Source: Bolinopsis microptera
Lineage: Eukaryota > Ctenophora > Tentaculata > Lobata > Bolinopsidae
Assembly: GCF_026151205.1 (NCBI RefSeq)
Contig: NC_087079.1
Coordinates: 11,832,635 to 11,896,634, forward strand
Direction of reading: 5' to 3'
Length of the DNA stretch: 64,000 nucleotides
A model generated the notes under the pieces. The model was not told where the DNA came from. It worked only from the letters and a program-made list of their open reading frames with translations, and searched no databases. Position numbers and translations under genes: made by a program. The stretch's first letter is position 1. Every line of letters starts with the position of its first letter. This document shows, piece after piece, positions 33,298 through 46,420 of the stretch.

Positions 33298-34140
33298 AGG
33301 ACCAACTTGTACCTGCAGAAATTTCTGCAGGACTCACTTCCCCTGCAGACATATGTTTCAAGCTATAGATGATGGTTTGATGGTATGGGAGGACCTGCCT
33401 GAGGATTACAGAAACATACCGTTCTTCATAAAAGATAAAGGTCTGTTTAATTGATCTTTAATCTGTTTGCATGTTAACATTCCAATTTTAATATTGAGGT
33501 TTATAACTTTTTCATGTGTTATGGCCGACGGTCGTGCGTCCCCGTCAATGTAGGAGGTGTGGAGCATTCCGAATGACAGTAGAGAAAATTTTGAACGTTT
33601 CAACAGTAAATGTTATGTTACTAAAGCATCACTTCGACTCCAAGGCGAGGCATCCGTGTGAACCCTGGTTTTTATCAGGGTTGTACAGACAAAGATGATT
33701 TTGTCTGTTAAAGTGGGTAATCACCCTCTGACATCTGAGTCATAAATCACACATCCGCAAGTTTTTCCAGGTTTTCCCTATTATATTCTTTGCTTCCAAT
33801 TCTTATAAAGTTATAATAGTCAAAATCCAATATTATTTTTGCAGGAAGTGATATTGGGATATGGCCAGCTGATGTAAACAAATGTTGTGATTATCCAGCA
33901 TCAGAAGATGAAGATGAAGAAGAAGAAGAAGATGAAGAGGTTGGAGAAAATAGGAATGCGAGAAAGAAGAAACGGGATATAGACTATAAAGGAGATTGGC
34001 GGGAGGTTACAAACAGATTTATTTCATTCGTTAATGATCCCGGGTTTGACGTGATGGACGATGATGTCCGTACATTATTTTTAAAGAAACTTACAGATAC
34101 CGCCAATGATATGGCACCCTATGTTTACAAAAGAAACTAA
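33298..34140 (+). CDS. SWIM zinc-finger protein C-terminus, transposase-like (partial)
   Basis: Two exons, 33298-33440 and 33845-34140, join in phase (G|GA) and end in TAA. The first encodes CTCRNFCRTHFPCRHMF, a good match to the SWIM pattern CxC...CxH found in MULE/FAR1-type transposases and ZSWIM proteins. It is followed by DGLMVWEDLPEDYRNIPFF. The second carries an acidic run (EDEDEEEEEDEE) and a basic KKK patch before VYKRN. The catalytic transposase core expected upstream is not visible; the space there is taken by the 91-bp array. Position between inverted arms suggests it is the remaining 3' part of a Mutator-like transposase; a host ZSWIM-like gene is the alternative. Confidence 0.6.
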
Positions 34141-34299
34141 TACAGATATTATAAATAACATACGTCTGATAATATATAATCAGCAATCATTTATAGATAT
34201 TAGATATTAAGCCAACCGTGTAATGATATTCTACCGCACTAAAGGTAAGCTTTATATCTCAGTATTTTAAATCTCCTTCTCGGTATTTAATCTTCGTCT

Positions 34300-34950
34300 C
34301 CATTTCTGATTAGTGTTCATTCTCTGTCTCAGTGTTCATTCTTTGGCTCTCTAATTAATCTCTTTCTCACTGTTCATTCTTTGTCTCATTGTTCTCTGTT
34401 TTACTGTTCATTCTCTGTCTCACTAATTGATCTCTGTCTTACTGTTCATTCTCTATATCACTATTCAATCTCTGTTGCAGTGTTCTGCAATTCTCTGTAT
34501 CTCTTATTAATTCTCTGTCTCAATGTATATTCACTGTTTCACTGTTCATCCTCCGTCTTAGCGTTAATTCTCTGTCTCACTGTCCATTCACTGTTTCACT
34601 GTTCATCCTCAGCGTTAATTCTCTGTCTCACTGTCCATTCACTGTTTCACTGTTCTTTCTCAGCATTAATTCTCTGTCTCACTGTATATTCTCTGTTTTA
34701 CTGTTCTTCCTCAGCGTTAATTCTCTGTCTCACTGTATATTCTCTGTTTTACTGTTCTTCCTCAGCGTTAATTCTCTGTCTCACTGTATATTCTCTGTTT
34801 CACTGTTCATCCTCAGCGTTAATTCTCTGTCTCACTGTACATTCTCTGTTTCACTGTTCATCCTCCGTCTTAGTATTAATTCTCTGTCTCAGTGTTCATT
34901 CTCTGTCCTGCTGTTTAATCTTCGTCTTACTTTTCAATTTCTTTCTAAGT
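34300..34950. repeat. CT-rich minisatellite
   Basis: Imperfect units of attctctgtctcactgt / gttcatcctcagcgtta, becoming a regular unit of about 60 bp at 34545-34890. The long open frame (LILCLTVHSLF repeats) follows from the repeat and is not called a gene. Confidence 0.85.
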
Positions 34951-36720
34951 GTTACAGTGAGAAGAAAAGAAAGCCGTATGATGTTGTTGTTAAAAGCTTG
35001 TCCCCTTCAATTAAAATGATATTTCGACATATAGAAAACGATGTAATGGAATTTTAGATTTTGTTACAAAATATGGACAGTTTTGTTATTGTTTTTGTTA
35101 TTGTACAAAACGTGAGGCGCGGCGACATAATAAATTTTAGAAATGCTCGCGCATTTTGATGATCTGGCGCGCGTCCACTACCATTTAACGTTTACCATTG
35201 GGAGGCTACGTCCGTCATTAGTGACTAACGTCTATTGGGGTTCCTCTGGTTGTAGGTGTCAGTAGGTTTGGGTCACTTGGCATGGGCTAGTGATCCCGCT
35301 CCTCCAAAGGATAAAGCCTGGTGAGCGACGTTTCCCGTTAGGGAAACTGTCATAATGCTCGTTCACGGGAGAACACCACCCATGCCTAAATGTTCTCCCG
35401 GGTACTCGATAGAACAGGCTGCCCCCTGTCATTCTAGTGGGCTGACAGGAACCTACCAGGCATGCCTGAGCCTCCGATGGAATTCACCCATATCTTTGTT
35501 GTTTTTGTGTTATATCTTTGTCTTTGCGCGGCTCAATTTCCGCGCTATACTACTGACTACAGTGCTGATTCACGAATTTACATGCGATATTTGAATTTTG
35601 AGTAGACCCTTTTTTGTCGCAATTTGGCAATTTCTTTGTTCACGTAATTATTGCTAATTTTAAGTTTTAAGTATTTGCTGGTAATAATCTAAGTGCTATA
35701 TCTCCAATAGCTGGCAGTTTGTCTGATTGTTAGATCCCCTCTAACTGGTAGCGGCCCTAAGGCTGGCAGTTTGTCTGATTGTTAGATCCCCTCTAACTGG
35801 TAGCGGCCCTAAGGCTGGCAGTTTGTCTGATTGTTAGATCCCCTCTAACTGGTAGCGGCCCTAAGGCGGCATGTGAGTGAATGAGTGAGTAATAAAGTGA
35901 GGTGTAGGAGAAGTGGGGAAGAAAACATGAATATGAAAGTATGGTACACTGTTGCCAGCTGACTCACCAGCAACAATGCAAGTCCAAGAAGAAAGAAGGA
36001 GAGACACTGTCCGTTATCTGGGTGTGCCACCACCGACAGTGCTCCCACTTCTGTGGGGCCGAGGGTGTTAGCTCCAAGAACCAGCCGTGAGCGAACAGCA
36101 CCTGACCCCCTCTATGGTTAACTTTAGAATAACAGGACTATGCTTTTCTCCAGGCCAATCCGTTCAGTAACCAGCTGACCCAGCACCACCTCTGATGGAA
36201 GATGTGGTTCGGATTGGACTTCGCTAGGATTTGTCAGTTTTTCTGTAGACACTAATGCTCCCTCGAGGAAAGACATGAGCCCCGGCGAAGCTGACCAAAA
36301 ACGTGGCACTAGGGATTCTCACCCTGCAAAAATACATCGATGCAAGTTGGTTTCAACTGTCGTGCCACTGCGGGTTTATGAAGATATAAATAGCCTAGTG
36401 TGGTCCTCGCAGGTAAGAAAAGAGCACCGCGCATAAATATTGGCGTGCAATGTAAACGGCGAAACGAATGCGCACAGCAGTTGTTTGTTATTGTCTTACG
36501 TTGTATGACCCGCCGCGCACGGGTGTGCGGCTCCCCTTTGATTCACGATGTCAATCTTTCTGCAATCTGCCTTCGCATTTCGTCAATCTGCATACGTTGG
36601 TTGCGAGAAGATGCGCGGCTCAGTAGCGCATAGCCAATATAAAATAATAGCGCTACAAACAGTCGAGCTTCGAGATTTTTCTAAAAGTGAAAAGGCCCCC
36701 GACCGTTGAGAATTGAGATC
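34951..36720. repeat. Non-coding interior with 52-bp triplication
   Basis: Three near-identical 52-bp copies of a unit containing ctggcagtttgtctgattgt and taactggtagcggccct lie at 35711-35868. Around them (35100-35500, 35870-36400) is GC-richer sequence that reads like decayed transposon sequence, but I could not assign it. No gene called. Confidence 0.5.
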
Positions 36721-37185
36721 AACTTCAATCGATGTATTTCCCAACGCTGATTCCGAATCACCCCTATACTATGACATAAAGTTGAAATGCTCCCCTTATA
36801 GCATAATATTGTCGAAAAACTGTCTCGATCACGTAATATGACCATATAGGATACAATGATACAAGGATGCATTGGTTTAATTTCAACGATACAGGGGGAG
36901 CCGCGCACTCGTGCGCGGCGGGTCCTACAACGCATGACAAAGAGATTTGTATCACGTCGTTGCCCCCATCGTCGTTTCACTCTACCCCTGTAGAGTTTCT
37001 ACGATACAGGGGAGCCGCGCGGCGGGTCATACAACGTATGACAAAAACAAAAAAGAGGTTGGGTTAGGGTTATATATACTCAATATTAGGCTTGGGATCA
37101 GATCAGAAGGCTAAGATTTTGAATAGTCATTCAGGGCCACTAAGAGAACGTGTTTAAAAAGTCACGTGACAGTCGAGTGTATCGC

Positions 37186-38912
37186 TCCTACTAAATCGCT
37201 TGCCCAAATTTTAAGAAAATTTTTGTGAGAAGGCCCTTTGGGTATGAAATTGATTTGAATCGGTGTATTTTTGGACGCTGATTCCGAATCACCCCCCATG
37301 ACGTAGGGTAAAAATGCTTCCTTGGAGAGTTATGGGCAAAAAACCGTTTTGGTCACGTGACAGGCTAGTAAAACATGAATTCGATTGTTTAGGGCTCGGG
37401 TTAGGGTTAGGGTTGTGGTAAGGGTTATGGATAGCTTCGGGGTTAGGGTTAGGGTTAGGGTTGGGATTAGGGTTTATGTGAAACCGTTTTGTACGGCTGC
37501 AAAACCATAAAAACCAAAGTCACGTGAAATGTTTGGGCGAGCGAATTAGTAAGAGCCCGAGTGTATAGTGATTAATCATCATCCTAATGAAACTGGAAAT
37601 CCCAGTCCTGGTAAAAAATTGGCCGTGACCGGGGAACGAAATCCTGGTCGCGGATATAATGCCGTATTTTGACCAGGATTTTTTCTAAGTTTTAAAAATG
37701 TTGTTTGCTAATGCTGTTAAATTATCAACAAAAAACCTTTTGCACAAATTAACGATTTTAAAAAAACTGAAGTTTAAAGCAAATCCCCCCCCCCCCCCCC
37801 CCCAATTAATCAGCAAAACACTGTCAGAGTTAAGTGCCAGATTGTTGGGTGAGCTGTTCTTGCTTGTGGTTGTAATCAGTAAGGGATACCATTGGATTGT
37901 GTCAGGTTTTAGTGTCAAGAAAACAACAAATCAAGAAAACAACAAATTTCTATTTAAATCAATTATAGCAAAAATTTGAAAGACTTTAAAGTTCTTCTAT
38001 TACTAAGGAATATACTACGGGTATGGTGACTTGGGCTATTGAGTTGTTAGGTATATTAGGATTAGTAAACAATAAACATGCGCTTGCATTGTATTTATAA
38101 AACTAGAAATTAGGGTTCACGTTAAAATGGAGAAGCAGGCTGATCTTGGAGAGAGCAGACCGTAAAGTTTCACACCCACCAGGGCTACCTACCTACCACA
38201 GTTGTTCTTTTTGGTTTATCAGCTTGTATTGTTATATTTGTGGACCCCAAGTCACCACACTATAAAGAAGTATGTAATAAAATAAGTTAAGTTAATGTCA
38301 TCATATCAGTTTTAAATAGTAAAAGTTGAGTAGAGGATTGAATTTCCTAGTTAATTTAGTGGTTCAAACGGTGAGTTTGAAGTGCTGGTTTATTGTGGTG
38401 AGCTGTGCTTGTAATCAGTAAAGGATACCAGGGTTGTAGTGTCAGAATTGTAAATTAACGCATGTTACCCTTTGCGATGTCCTCATCATCTGATTCATCA
38501 GTAAATCTAACTTCCTCTTCATTTAACTCCATAGCCATACTCTCGTCGTACGAGTCATCTTTGTTCAGGGGTAATAGTACGTATGTTTTACGCTAAAATC
38601 AAATGTAGAATATTCTAGAAATCCAATACACTGATCAACCAACTTGCTGACATAGCATATCGTTTAAATACAGCACCTAACACCATTATAAATTATAAGG
38701 TCAAAGAATATTGAATGTAACATTTTTGTAAGCTACCATCCCATTCCCGATCCCGGTCGTATTCCCAGTCCCGTCTTATTCCCGGTCCTGGTCTTATTCC
38801 CGGTCCCGGCTTAATCCTGGTACCAGCACTTTTTCCAGTCCCGGGCAGGCAAAAAAAGCAGTCACGATCAATCCTTGAAGATGACTATGAATTAAAAATT
38901 GATCACACAGTT
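37186..38912. other. Repeat fragments upstream of MCMDC2
   Basis: Holds a partial extra copy of the candidate MULE arm (37240-37370), degenerate gggtta telomere-like repeats (37390-37475), a C tract (37787-37803) and gaccggg/cccggtc-rich stretches at 37590-37680 and 38745-38850 that face each other and may be ends of another decayed element. Between them, on the minus strand at 38465-38575, an acidic reading frame (ELNEEEVRFTDESDDED) could be a transposase remnant. The MCMDC2 promoter should lie in the last part, but no motif stands out. Confidence 0.4.
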
Positions 38913-41900
38913 ATGGAAGAAGAACATCATTGTAAACTGTACAACTGGCTTGTTCAAAGTGATTCTCTCAACAAATGTCAGAATCAGGTATTTCTATTAA
39001 TTCTATATATTGGTTTTGCTTTTAGTTAAAATGTCAGATCAATAGATCAGGATAAAAATAGTTCTATAGTTGTAAAGATTTTTACTTTGTAAATAACTGT
39101 ATATAATTCTGACAGTGATTCTGGGGTTTGATTCTAAAATAGTTCTATAGTGAACTAAAAATGTTCTCTCTGTAAATAACTGCATTGTTCTGACAAAAAT
39201 TTCAAAGTGGGTGTTTAATCTGTTTATTAGATTTTGGTAAAATTTTGATGATTACCTTCATGTCCACAGTTTCATGTTATTACTCACTCTACCATATTCA
39301 TTAACTTATTACTTATTATATATTATATGTTTTGATTTTAAGTCCTCAGAAGGGCACTTAATTAACAGTTTTTGACTGCACAGCAGATTAAAGCTTTTTT
39401 AAATAATTTTTATTCTTATTTCATTACTGTATGAACTTCATTCTAATTCAAATTGTAATTCTAAATTAGTCAATTCTGGAAGCTGATATTTTGATCACTG
39501 TTCATGTTGCTGTTATTAACACATCTTATTGCAAATCAGATTGAGGCGAGTAGAGTTTTGCAACGAATTGAAATCTTTGTGGACACTTTGGCAATCCTTG
39601 AGTTTGATGGTTATCTGGGAAATTGTCTTGTTGGAAATTATTTGCTATTTTGCAAGCTGAATCAAGAGGTGGCATGTCTAAAATTTGATGTTTTTAAAAG
39701 CAATAATATTAATATGTTATTCATTACATGAACAACTTGAATACTTGTGTATGATTTTGATAGATAATAATTGTGTGCGGAAGTTTATTGAATTATTAAA
39801 AATAACTATTAAGACCTTTCTCAGGTGCTTTTTGAGGTGTTCAAAGAAACAATAGAATCTGTCAACCAACTCTGGTGTATTATCAGACCCACTTCAGCCT
39901 TGAGGATTGAAAATCCTGAGCTTTTAAGCTCAGTTGACTCAACAGCTATGGTATTAACTTAGTCCTGAGTTGGTGCCAGCTGTTTTTTAAGACCTAGAAA
40001 ATTAAGCAGGGGGTGAAAAATGATAACAAATGATACTCCCTCAATATTTGCATTAGAATATGTTAAACTGTGTACTGCAGTCTCTCTAGGTAAACTATTG
40101 GGGACGTGTGATAGCCGCCAGGGATCCAGTACCTTACACACAGTCAACACAGTACCGCTGCTCCGCAGAGTTCTGCAACGGTGCTCACGACTCCTCTCAT
40201 ATCAGGTTCACATCATTTACTGATTAGGTACTCAGCTGCATGACACCTGCAATGAATTGCTAATTACACAGCTCATCTGAGGTTTTCATGCAAATTTGTT
40301 TTAAAAAACCGTCATGATATGAGGTTACCACACCCTTCCCAAATGAACTAGTAAGATTACATGTTTGAGGCCTTGATAAACCATTCCTGACTTAATAGCG
40401 TGCTGCGTTTTGTTTGGGACACCCTATGTATAATAACACAGTGTATATAGTGCACCCTGTATAATAACAGTTGTATAATCAATTGATTCCTAAATATCGA
40501 TAATATTATATATTGATGCAATCATTTTGCTAATTTGAAGAGTTGAAGAAAAAGCGATGAGATTTGTATTGCAGGGTTTACACACTGAACTCTAGAGAGT
40601 GTGATGTGATCAACTCTAATCTGCGCTGCACTGAGTGCAGTGGGCCTCTCCACGAGGATGTGGCAAACAGAACTATTGGCAGGCGCATGTCCATCTCCCT
40701 CCAGGTAAAATCTTAACTCCGGGGGCCGGGGGGGGGGGGGGGGATCAAATATGCAACTAAAATGCACAAGATTTCTCAGCTGAATAAACATACTCTACTC
40801 TAACACTGTACAGTGGGTCTTGGAAATTGGTTGTTAGTTTTGAATTATCTCTTCAGCTCTTACGTGTGGAAGGAGATGAGGCAAGGCATTATGTTGACTG
40901 TACTATAGATGTTCTTGTTCGTGACGAGCTTTTAACTCAAGTTACTCTGGGTAATACTAATTCACTCTTTCAACGGTAATATTTAATATTTAGCAGAAAT
41001 AAGACAGTTTTTTTGAATACTACAAACATGCTGACTTTAATATAGTTTTAAATCTAATATAGTTTTAATTCTATCATATTTTAATTGTAGGCATATTGAG
41101 ATCGCATTTTACGCTAGTTTACAGCACTTTTCCATAATTTATTAATTTCTTCACTTCAGATGACAGATCAGTTTTAGACACATTTTCTGTATCAGAACAA
41201 GCCAAATATTTGAAACTACTTGAAAAATGTTTTTATCTTTTATAACTATACTAAGCAAATAAATGCAGATTCAACTATCTCCAATTGCCCAGAATTGCCT
41301 AATATTCAAACTTATCGTCTCTATGTTTTACTAAGTAAGTAAAGTAATCTTCAGAACTGCATCACGGTGTACTCAGTAGTAAAGTAGTCGGGCAGGTCGC
41401 TCACCCAGGTTATTATCCCCAAGTCAGCACTCTCAGCCTCCAACAACATGTTCTGCCAGGAAGAGTAGCTGCTGCAGTCTCCCATACTCTCACTGTGGCT
41501 TTCTCCGCTAGATGTTGCGAACTGGAACATATCCTCCGATCCAACTGAAGTAATCATCTCAAAGTTGAAATCTTCAAGATAGTCCAAGTTGAGATACTCG
41601 GAGCAACCTCTGTTTCCTGACCATGGTCCATTGAAATAGAACCGTTTGTAACCCGTTAGCAGAACCTCTTCATCCTCAATTCTGGCATAGATAATGAAGT
41701 TTGTATGACCAAGTCTTGTTCCATTTCCATTGTACAGATTGACGTTTACACCCTGGTATAGATATTTGTCTGCCACTTTATTTTCAGTGAACTTCAACTT
41801 AAATACTGGGAGGTTTGAGGAGGTGAAGGGTCCGACCTCGTTGGATGTTGAGTTGAAGATGGGTGTCCACTCTGAAACAGTGATTAATTGTAAATTTTAT

Positions 41901-44900
41901 TACCGAACCTGGTGCACAGGACACTAGAGTACAGCTGCACTACTACTGTTCACATTTGTATCTTACTTCGGACATTCCAACAGCCATGTTTGTTACAATT
42001 ATAGGAAGCCGAAGGATTCAATTATTCATAAGGCCAGTGACGGCTAAGGTAGTGTGTACCATACTTTCTTCACGGTCACCCGGGTGCCGAGATTTCGCTG
42101 CAATAGGCAGCTCTTCATTTAACTTTCACACCCGATTTCTCGAGCATTTGGATGAGTGGATCAGAGAGGACTGTGCCGTATATTCTAGCTAAATCTACCA
42201 GAGAGGACTGTGCCCTATATTCCCGCTAAATCTACCAGAGAGGACTGTGCCCTATATTCCTGCTAAATCTATCTAGGAGGTGTTTTACCTGTTTGGTTAT
42301 CAGTTGAGTTATCTGACTGCAGAGTGATGTTGAGAGAGACGTGTCCGGAGTACTTGTAGGATGTGCAATATATTGAAGTGTCGTTGTGACCTGCTGTAAA
42401 GTTGTTAACGAACCCCTCTATGTCAGTAGAAATTGTGCCGTTGTTCCAATCGTAGGTACTTCTGTTGAATCCAGCGCTATACCAAGGGGAATCTGGAGAG
42501 AGTTTTGAGAAAGATTGTCCGTTAACGTACATTTCAAAGGTGTGATCTTCTTCAGGAGCAGCTATTGAGCAAGTTATAGAGCTTCCTTGTCCTATTATTG
42601 CATTTTGAGCTTTGGGACCTCTGATGTGGAAAATCACCTCTGTTTCTGAAATAGAATTCAAGTTTAACGGCTTATGATTCATTCTGGTAAAGTTTAAAAC
42701 GGCGAGTTTAATAACAGATTTTAAATTCAAATTTGTATGAACTACTCTGCCGTATATTCCCGCTAAATCTACCAGAGAGGACTGTGCCCAACATTCCTGC
42801 TAAATCTATTTAGGAGGTGTTTTACCTGTTTGGTTATCAGTTGAGTTATCTGACTGCAGAGTGATGTTGAGAGAGACGTGTCCGGAGTACTTGTAGGATG
42901 TGCAATATATTGAAGTGTCGTTGTGACCTGCTGTAAAGTTGTTAACGAACCCCTCTATGTCAGTAGAAATTGTGCCGTTGTTCCAATCGTAGGTACTTCT
43001 GTTGAATCCAGCGCTATACCAAGGGGAATCTGGAGAGAGTTTTGAGAAAGATTGTCCGTTAACGTACATTTCAAAGGTGTGATCTTCTTCAGGAGCAGCT
43101 ATTGAGCAAGTTATAGAGCTTCCTTGTCCTATTATTGCATTTTGAGCTTTGGGACCTCTGATGTGGAAAATCACCTCTGTTTCTGAAATAGAATTCAAGT
43201 TTAACGGCTTATAATTTATTTTGATAAAGTTTAAAACGGCGAGTTTAAAACAGATTTTAAATTCAAATTTGTATGAAACTACTCTGCCCTATATTCCCGC
43301 TAAATCTACCAGAGAGGTCGACTGTGCCCTATATTCCCGCTAAATCTACCAGAGAGGTCGACTGTGCCCTATATTCCCGCTAAATCTACCAGAGAGGACT
43401 GTGCCCTATATTCCCGCTAAATCTACCAGAGCCCTATATTCCTGCTAAATCTATCTAGGAGGTGTTTTACCTGTTTGGTTATCAGTTGAGTTATCTGACT
43501 GCAGAGTGATGTTGAGAGAGACGTGTCCGGAGTACTTGTAGGATGTGCAATATATTGAAGTGTCGTTGTGACCTGCTGTAAAGTTGTTAACCAACCCCTC
43601 TATGTCAGTAGAAATTGTGCCGTTGTTCCAATCGTAGGTACTTTTGTTGAATCCAGCGCTATACCAAGGGGAATCTGGAGAGAGTTTTGAGAAAGATTGT
43701 CCGTTAACGTACATTTCAAAGGTGTGATCTTCTTCAGGAGCAGCTATTGAGCAAGTTATAGAGCTTCCTTGTCCTATTATTGCATTTTGAGCTTTGGGGC
43801 CTCTGATGTGGAAAATCACCTCTGTTTCTGAAATAGAATTCAAGTTTAACGGCTTATAATTTATTTTGATAAAGTTTAAAACGGCGAGTTTAAAACAGAT
43901 TTTAAATTCAAATTTGTATGAAACTACTCTGCCCTATATTCCCGCTAAATCTACCAGAGAGGTCGACTGTGCCCTATATTCCCGCTAAATCTACCAGAGA
44001 GGTCGACTGTGCCCTATATTCCCGCTAAATCTACCAGAGAGGACTGTGCCCTATATTCCCGCTAAATCTACCAGAGCCCTATATTCCTGCTAAATCTATC
44101 TAGGAGGTGTTTTACCTGTTTGGTTATCAGTTGAGTTATCTGACTGCAGAGTGATGTTGAGAGAGACGTGTCCGGAGTACTTGTAGGATGTGCAATATAT
44201 TGAAGTGTCGTTGTGACCTGCTGTAAAGTTGTTAACCAACCCCTCTATGTCAGTAGAAATTGTGCCGTTGTTCCAATCGTAGGTACTTCTGTTGAATCCA
44301 GCGCTATACCAAGGGGAATCTGGAGAGAGTTTTGAGAAAGATTGTCCGTTAACGTACATTTCAAAGGTGTGATCTTCTTCAGAAGCAGCTATTGAGCAAG
44401 TTATAGAGCTTCCTTGTCCTATTATTGCATCTTGAGCTTTGGGACCTCTGATGTGGAAAATCACCTCTGTTTCTGAAATAGAATTCAAGTTTAACGGCTT
44501 AAGATTCATTTTGGTAAAATTTAAAACGGCGAGTTTAAAAACAGATTTAAATTCAAATTTTTGTGAAACTAACTTATACTTCTTAAATTAAATTACGGAT
44601 CATCAAATAAAGCTAATAATCAGTGACCTATGTAAGATTCTTAACAGGTTAATATGTTTTAATGTTCAAAAAGTGCATAAAAACACACTGAAACTATTTC
44701 AATTACCATTAGCAGCACCACATTCGAATGATTCGCATTTTTTGGATATTTTCTTCTCCACTTTAGCACAAATTTTCCTCTCCTTCTTCTTCATCTTCTC
44801 AACTGTTGTTGTGCAGTTCTTGAAGATTTTCGCTTGGTAACCTCTCTCAAGACAATTTTCTAATATTGGCACATTTTTCTTGCAAAACTTACTGCCGGCC

Positions 44901-46388
44901 TCAGCAGCCACTGAGAGGAACACCAGACCAAGAATTAGCTTTACAGATAACATAGTCATTGTTCTGAAAAAAGTCAACAATCAACAGAATGGTTAAAATT
45001 AGACTTATTTCATTTGAAAAATAACTGAAATCCCAGATTATTTTAACTGCTGAATTAGTGACTTGTGTTGAAGAAAATTGTGAAATTTAAACTTTTCAGA
45101 CTATTTTGTAAAATAACGAAATTCTACTTAAATACTTAAATTAAAACGTGTATCAAATTCAACAAGTGGGATATAAGGAAATGGTACGAATGTCACCGCA
45201 TGGGAGTTGGCACACTTTATAATTCGAACATCTCACTGGAAAAGTCAAACTGAAGTCCAATGTGGCCAGGTGGAGGGGGGGGGGGGGGGAGCTGAAAGCT
45301 CTAGTTTAAGCTAATTATATTTACAAAAACTGGCACTATCCAAAAAGCCCGACGCTCAGTAAAACGGTGGAATTTGACCGACACGTAATAAGGTAATATC
45401 TAGAGCATGTGGGCCGAACCAGCCAAATAGCAGATGATTGAGAAGTATAAGGGGGGTGGGGGGGGGGGGGGGGGGCGGGGGGTTGTGATGAACAATACCT
45501 CTTTTTTGTATTGAAACTCATCTGCAGCTGAATTATCTGTGCAAACATTCCATTGTTCACCTGATCTTTCCTCTTTCTTCAAGATTAAATTAAATTACGG
45601 TACAAACACAGGTGTGATTAACACAGGTGTGTTTGATAAAAGGAGTTTTATTGAACTCTCCAGTTTTATAGAGCTAAATTCCTAGTTGTTAATAACACCT
45701 GTACCTGCCGAGTTCCCATTATTTAACTATCCCTTTATTAAATTGTTAGAGATTAGAACAACTAATGATCTTTCAAGCCTCAAAATCTTTTAAATTCTAA
45801 ATCAACGTTCAAATGTGTAAATATTAAGACAATGTTCTATGTTGGCTGAGAAACCTTCCAGAGAAGATAGTGATTAGTCTCTGATAAATTTATGATAATT
45901 CTGTGTATGCGACAAAGCGAAAATTATCTTTTAAGGTAAAGGAAACTGTTCAACGTTTCAATGTGGCTACATCATATTCATGTTCTAAAAAGATTATAAT
46001 CAAAAATTCAAAACGTAAAAAATATTAATCGGATGCAAAATTAGTGTACTAAAAATTAATAACGTTAAATTCAAATAACTAAATCCAAAAAGTCTTGAAA
46101 CAAAATTATTTCAACATCCAATGAACATACGACGCCAGACGTTTCTAGAAAATTATACAACCCTGAATAAATAAGAAATACTGTACAGAAAGGATAGTGA
46201 TGTTAAAAATAATAATGCTACTTGTGTTAATAGGATTATATTATTGTTTTACATTGTTATATTATACACTATTTAACAACCAGCCCCCCAGGAAGCACAG
46301 TTTCAATAGTTGGGTTGCAGTACACTAAACTCAAACCCGGAACTAAACGCTACGTCTTAGAGGCGGTAAGTTTCCTATCAGTTATATC

Positions 46389-46420
<32 letters not shown>

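Larger units (their letters stand above)
30780..37185. mobile_element. Candidate Mutator-like (MULE) DNA transposon with long inverted arms
   Basis: The left arm (about 30780-31240) and right arm (about 36730-37185) are inverted copies, each interrupted by unrelated inserts. Shared words in order from the inner ends are cgatgtatt, acgctgat, gattccga, atgctcccct, aaaaactgtctcgatcacg, atatgaccatat, gggttaggg, tagtcattcagggccac and gagaacgtgttt, then acagtcgag. The interior holds a 91-bp minisatellite and a SWIM-finger coding region, which is what Mutator-type transposases carry. A further partial copy of the arm lies at about 37240-37370. Arm divergence suggests an old element. Target duplication was not found, so ends are approximate. 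Confidence 0.55.

Noticed and set aside
34381-35019. 212-codon open frame rich in LILCLTVHSLF
   Set aside because: Explained by the CT-rich minisatellite; no domain and no gene-like start or splice structure.
40020-40223. Open frame overlapping MCMDC2 exon 4
   Set aside because: It is a shifted frame of the exon whose correct frame gives the YTQSTQYRC zinc-ribbon sequence.
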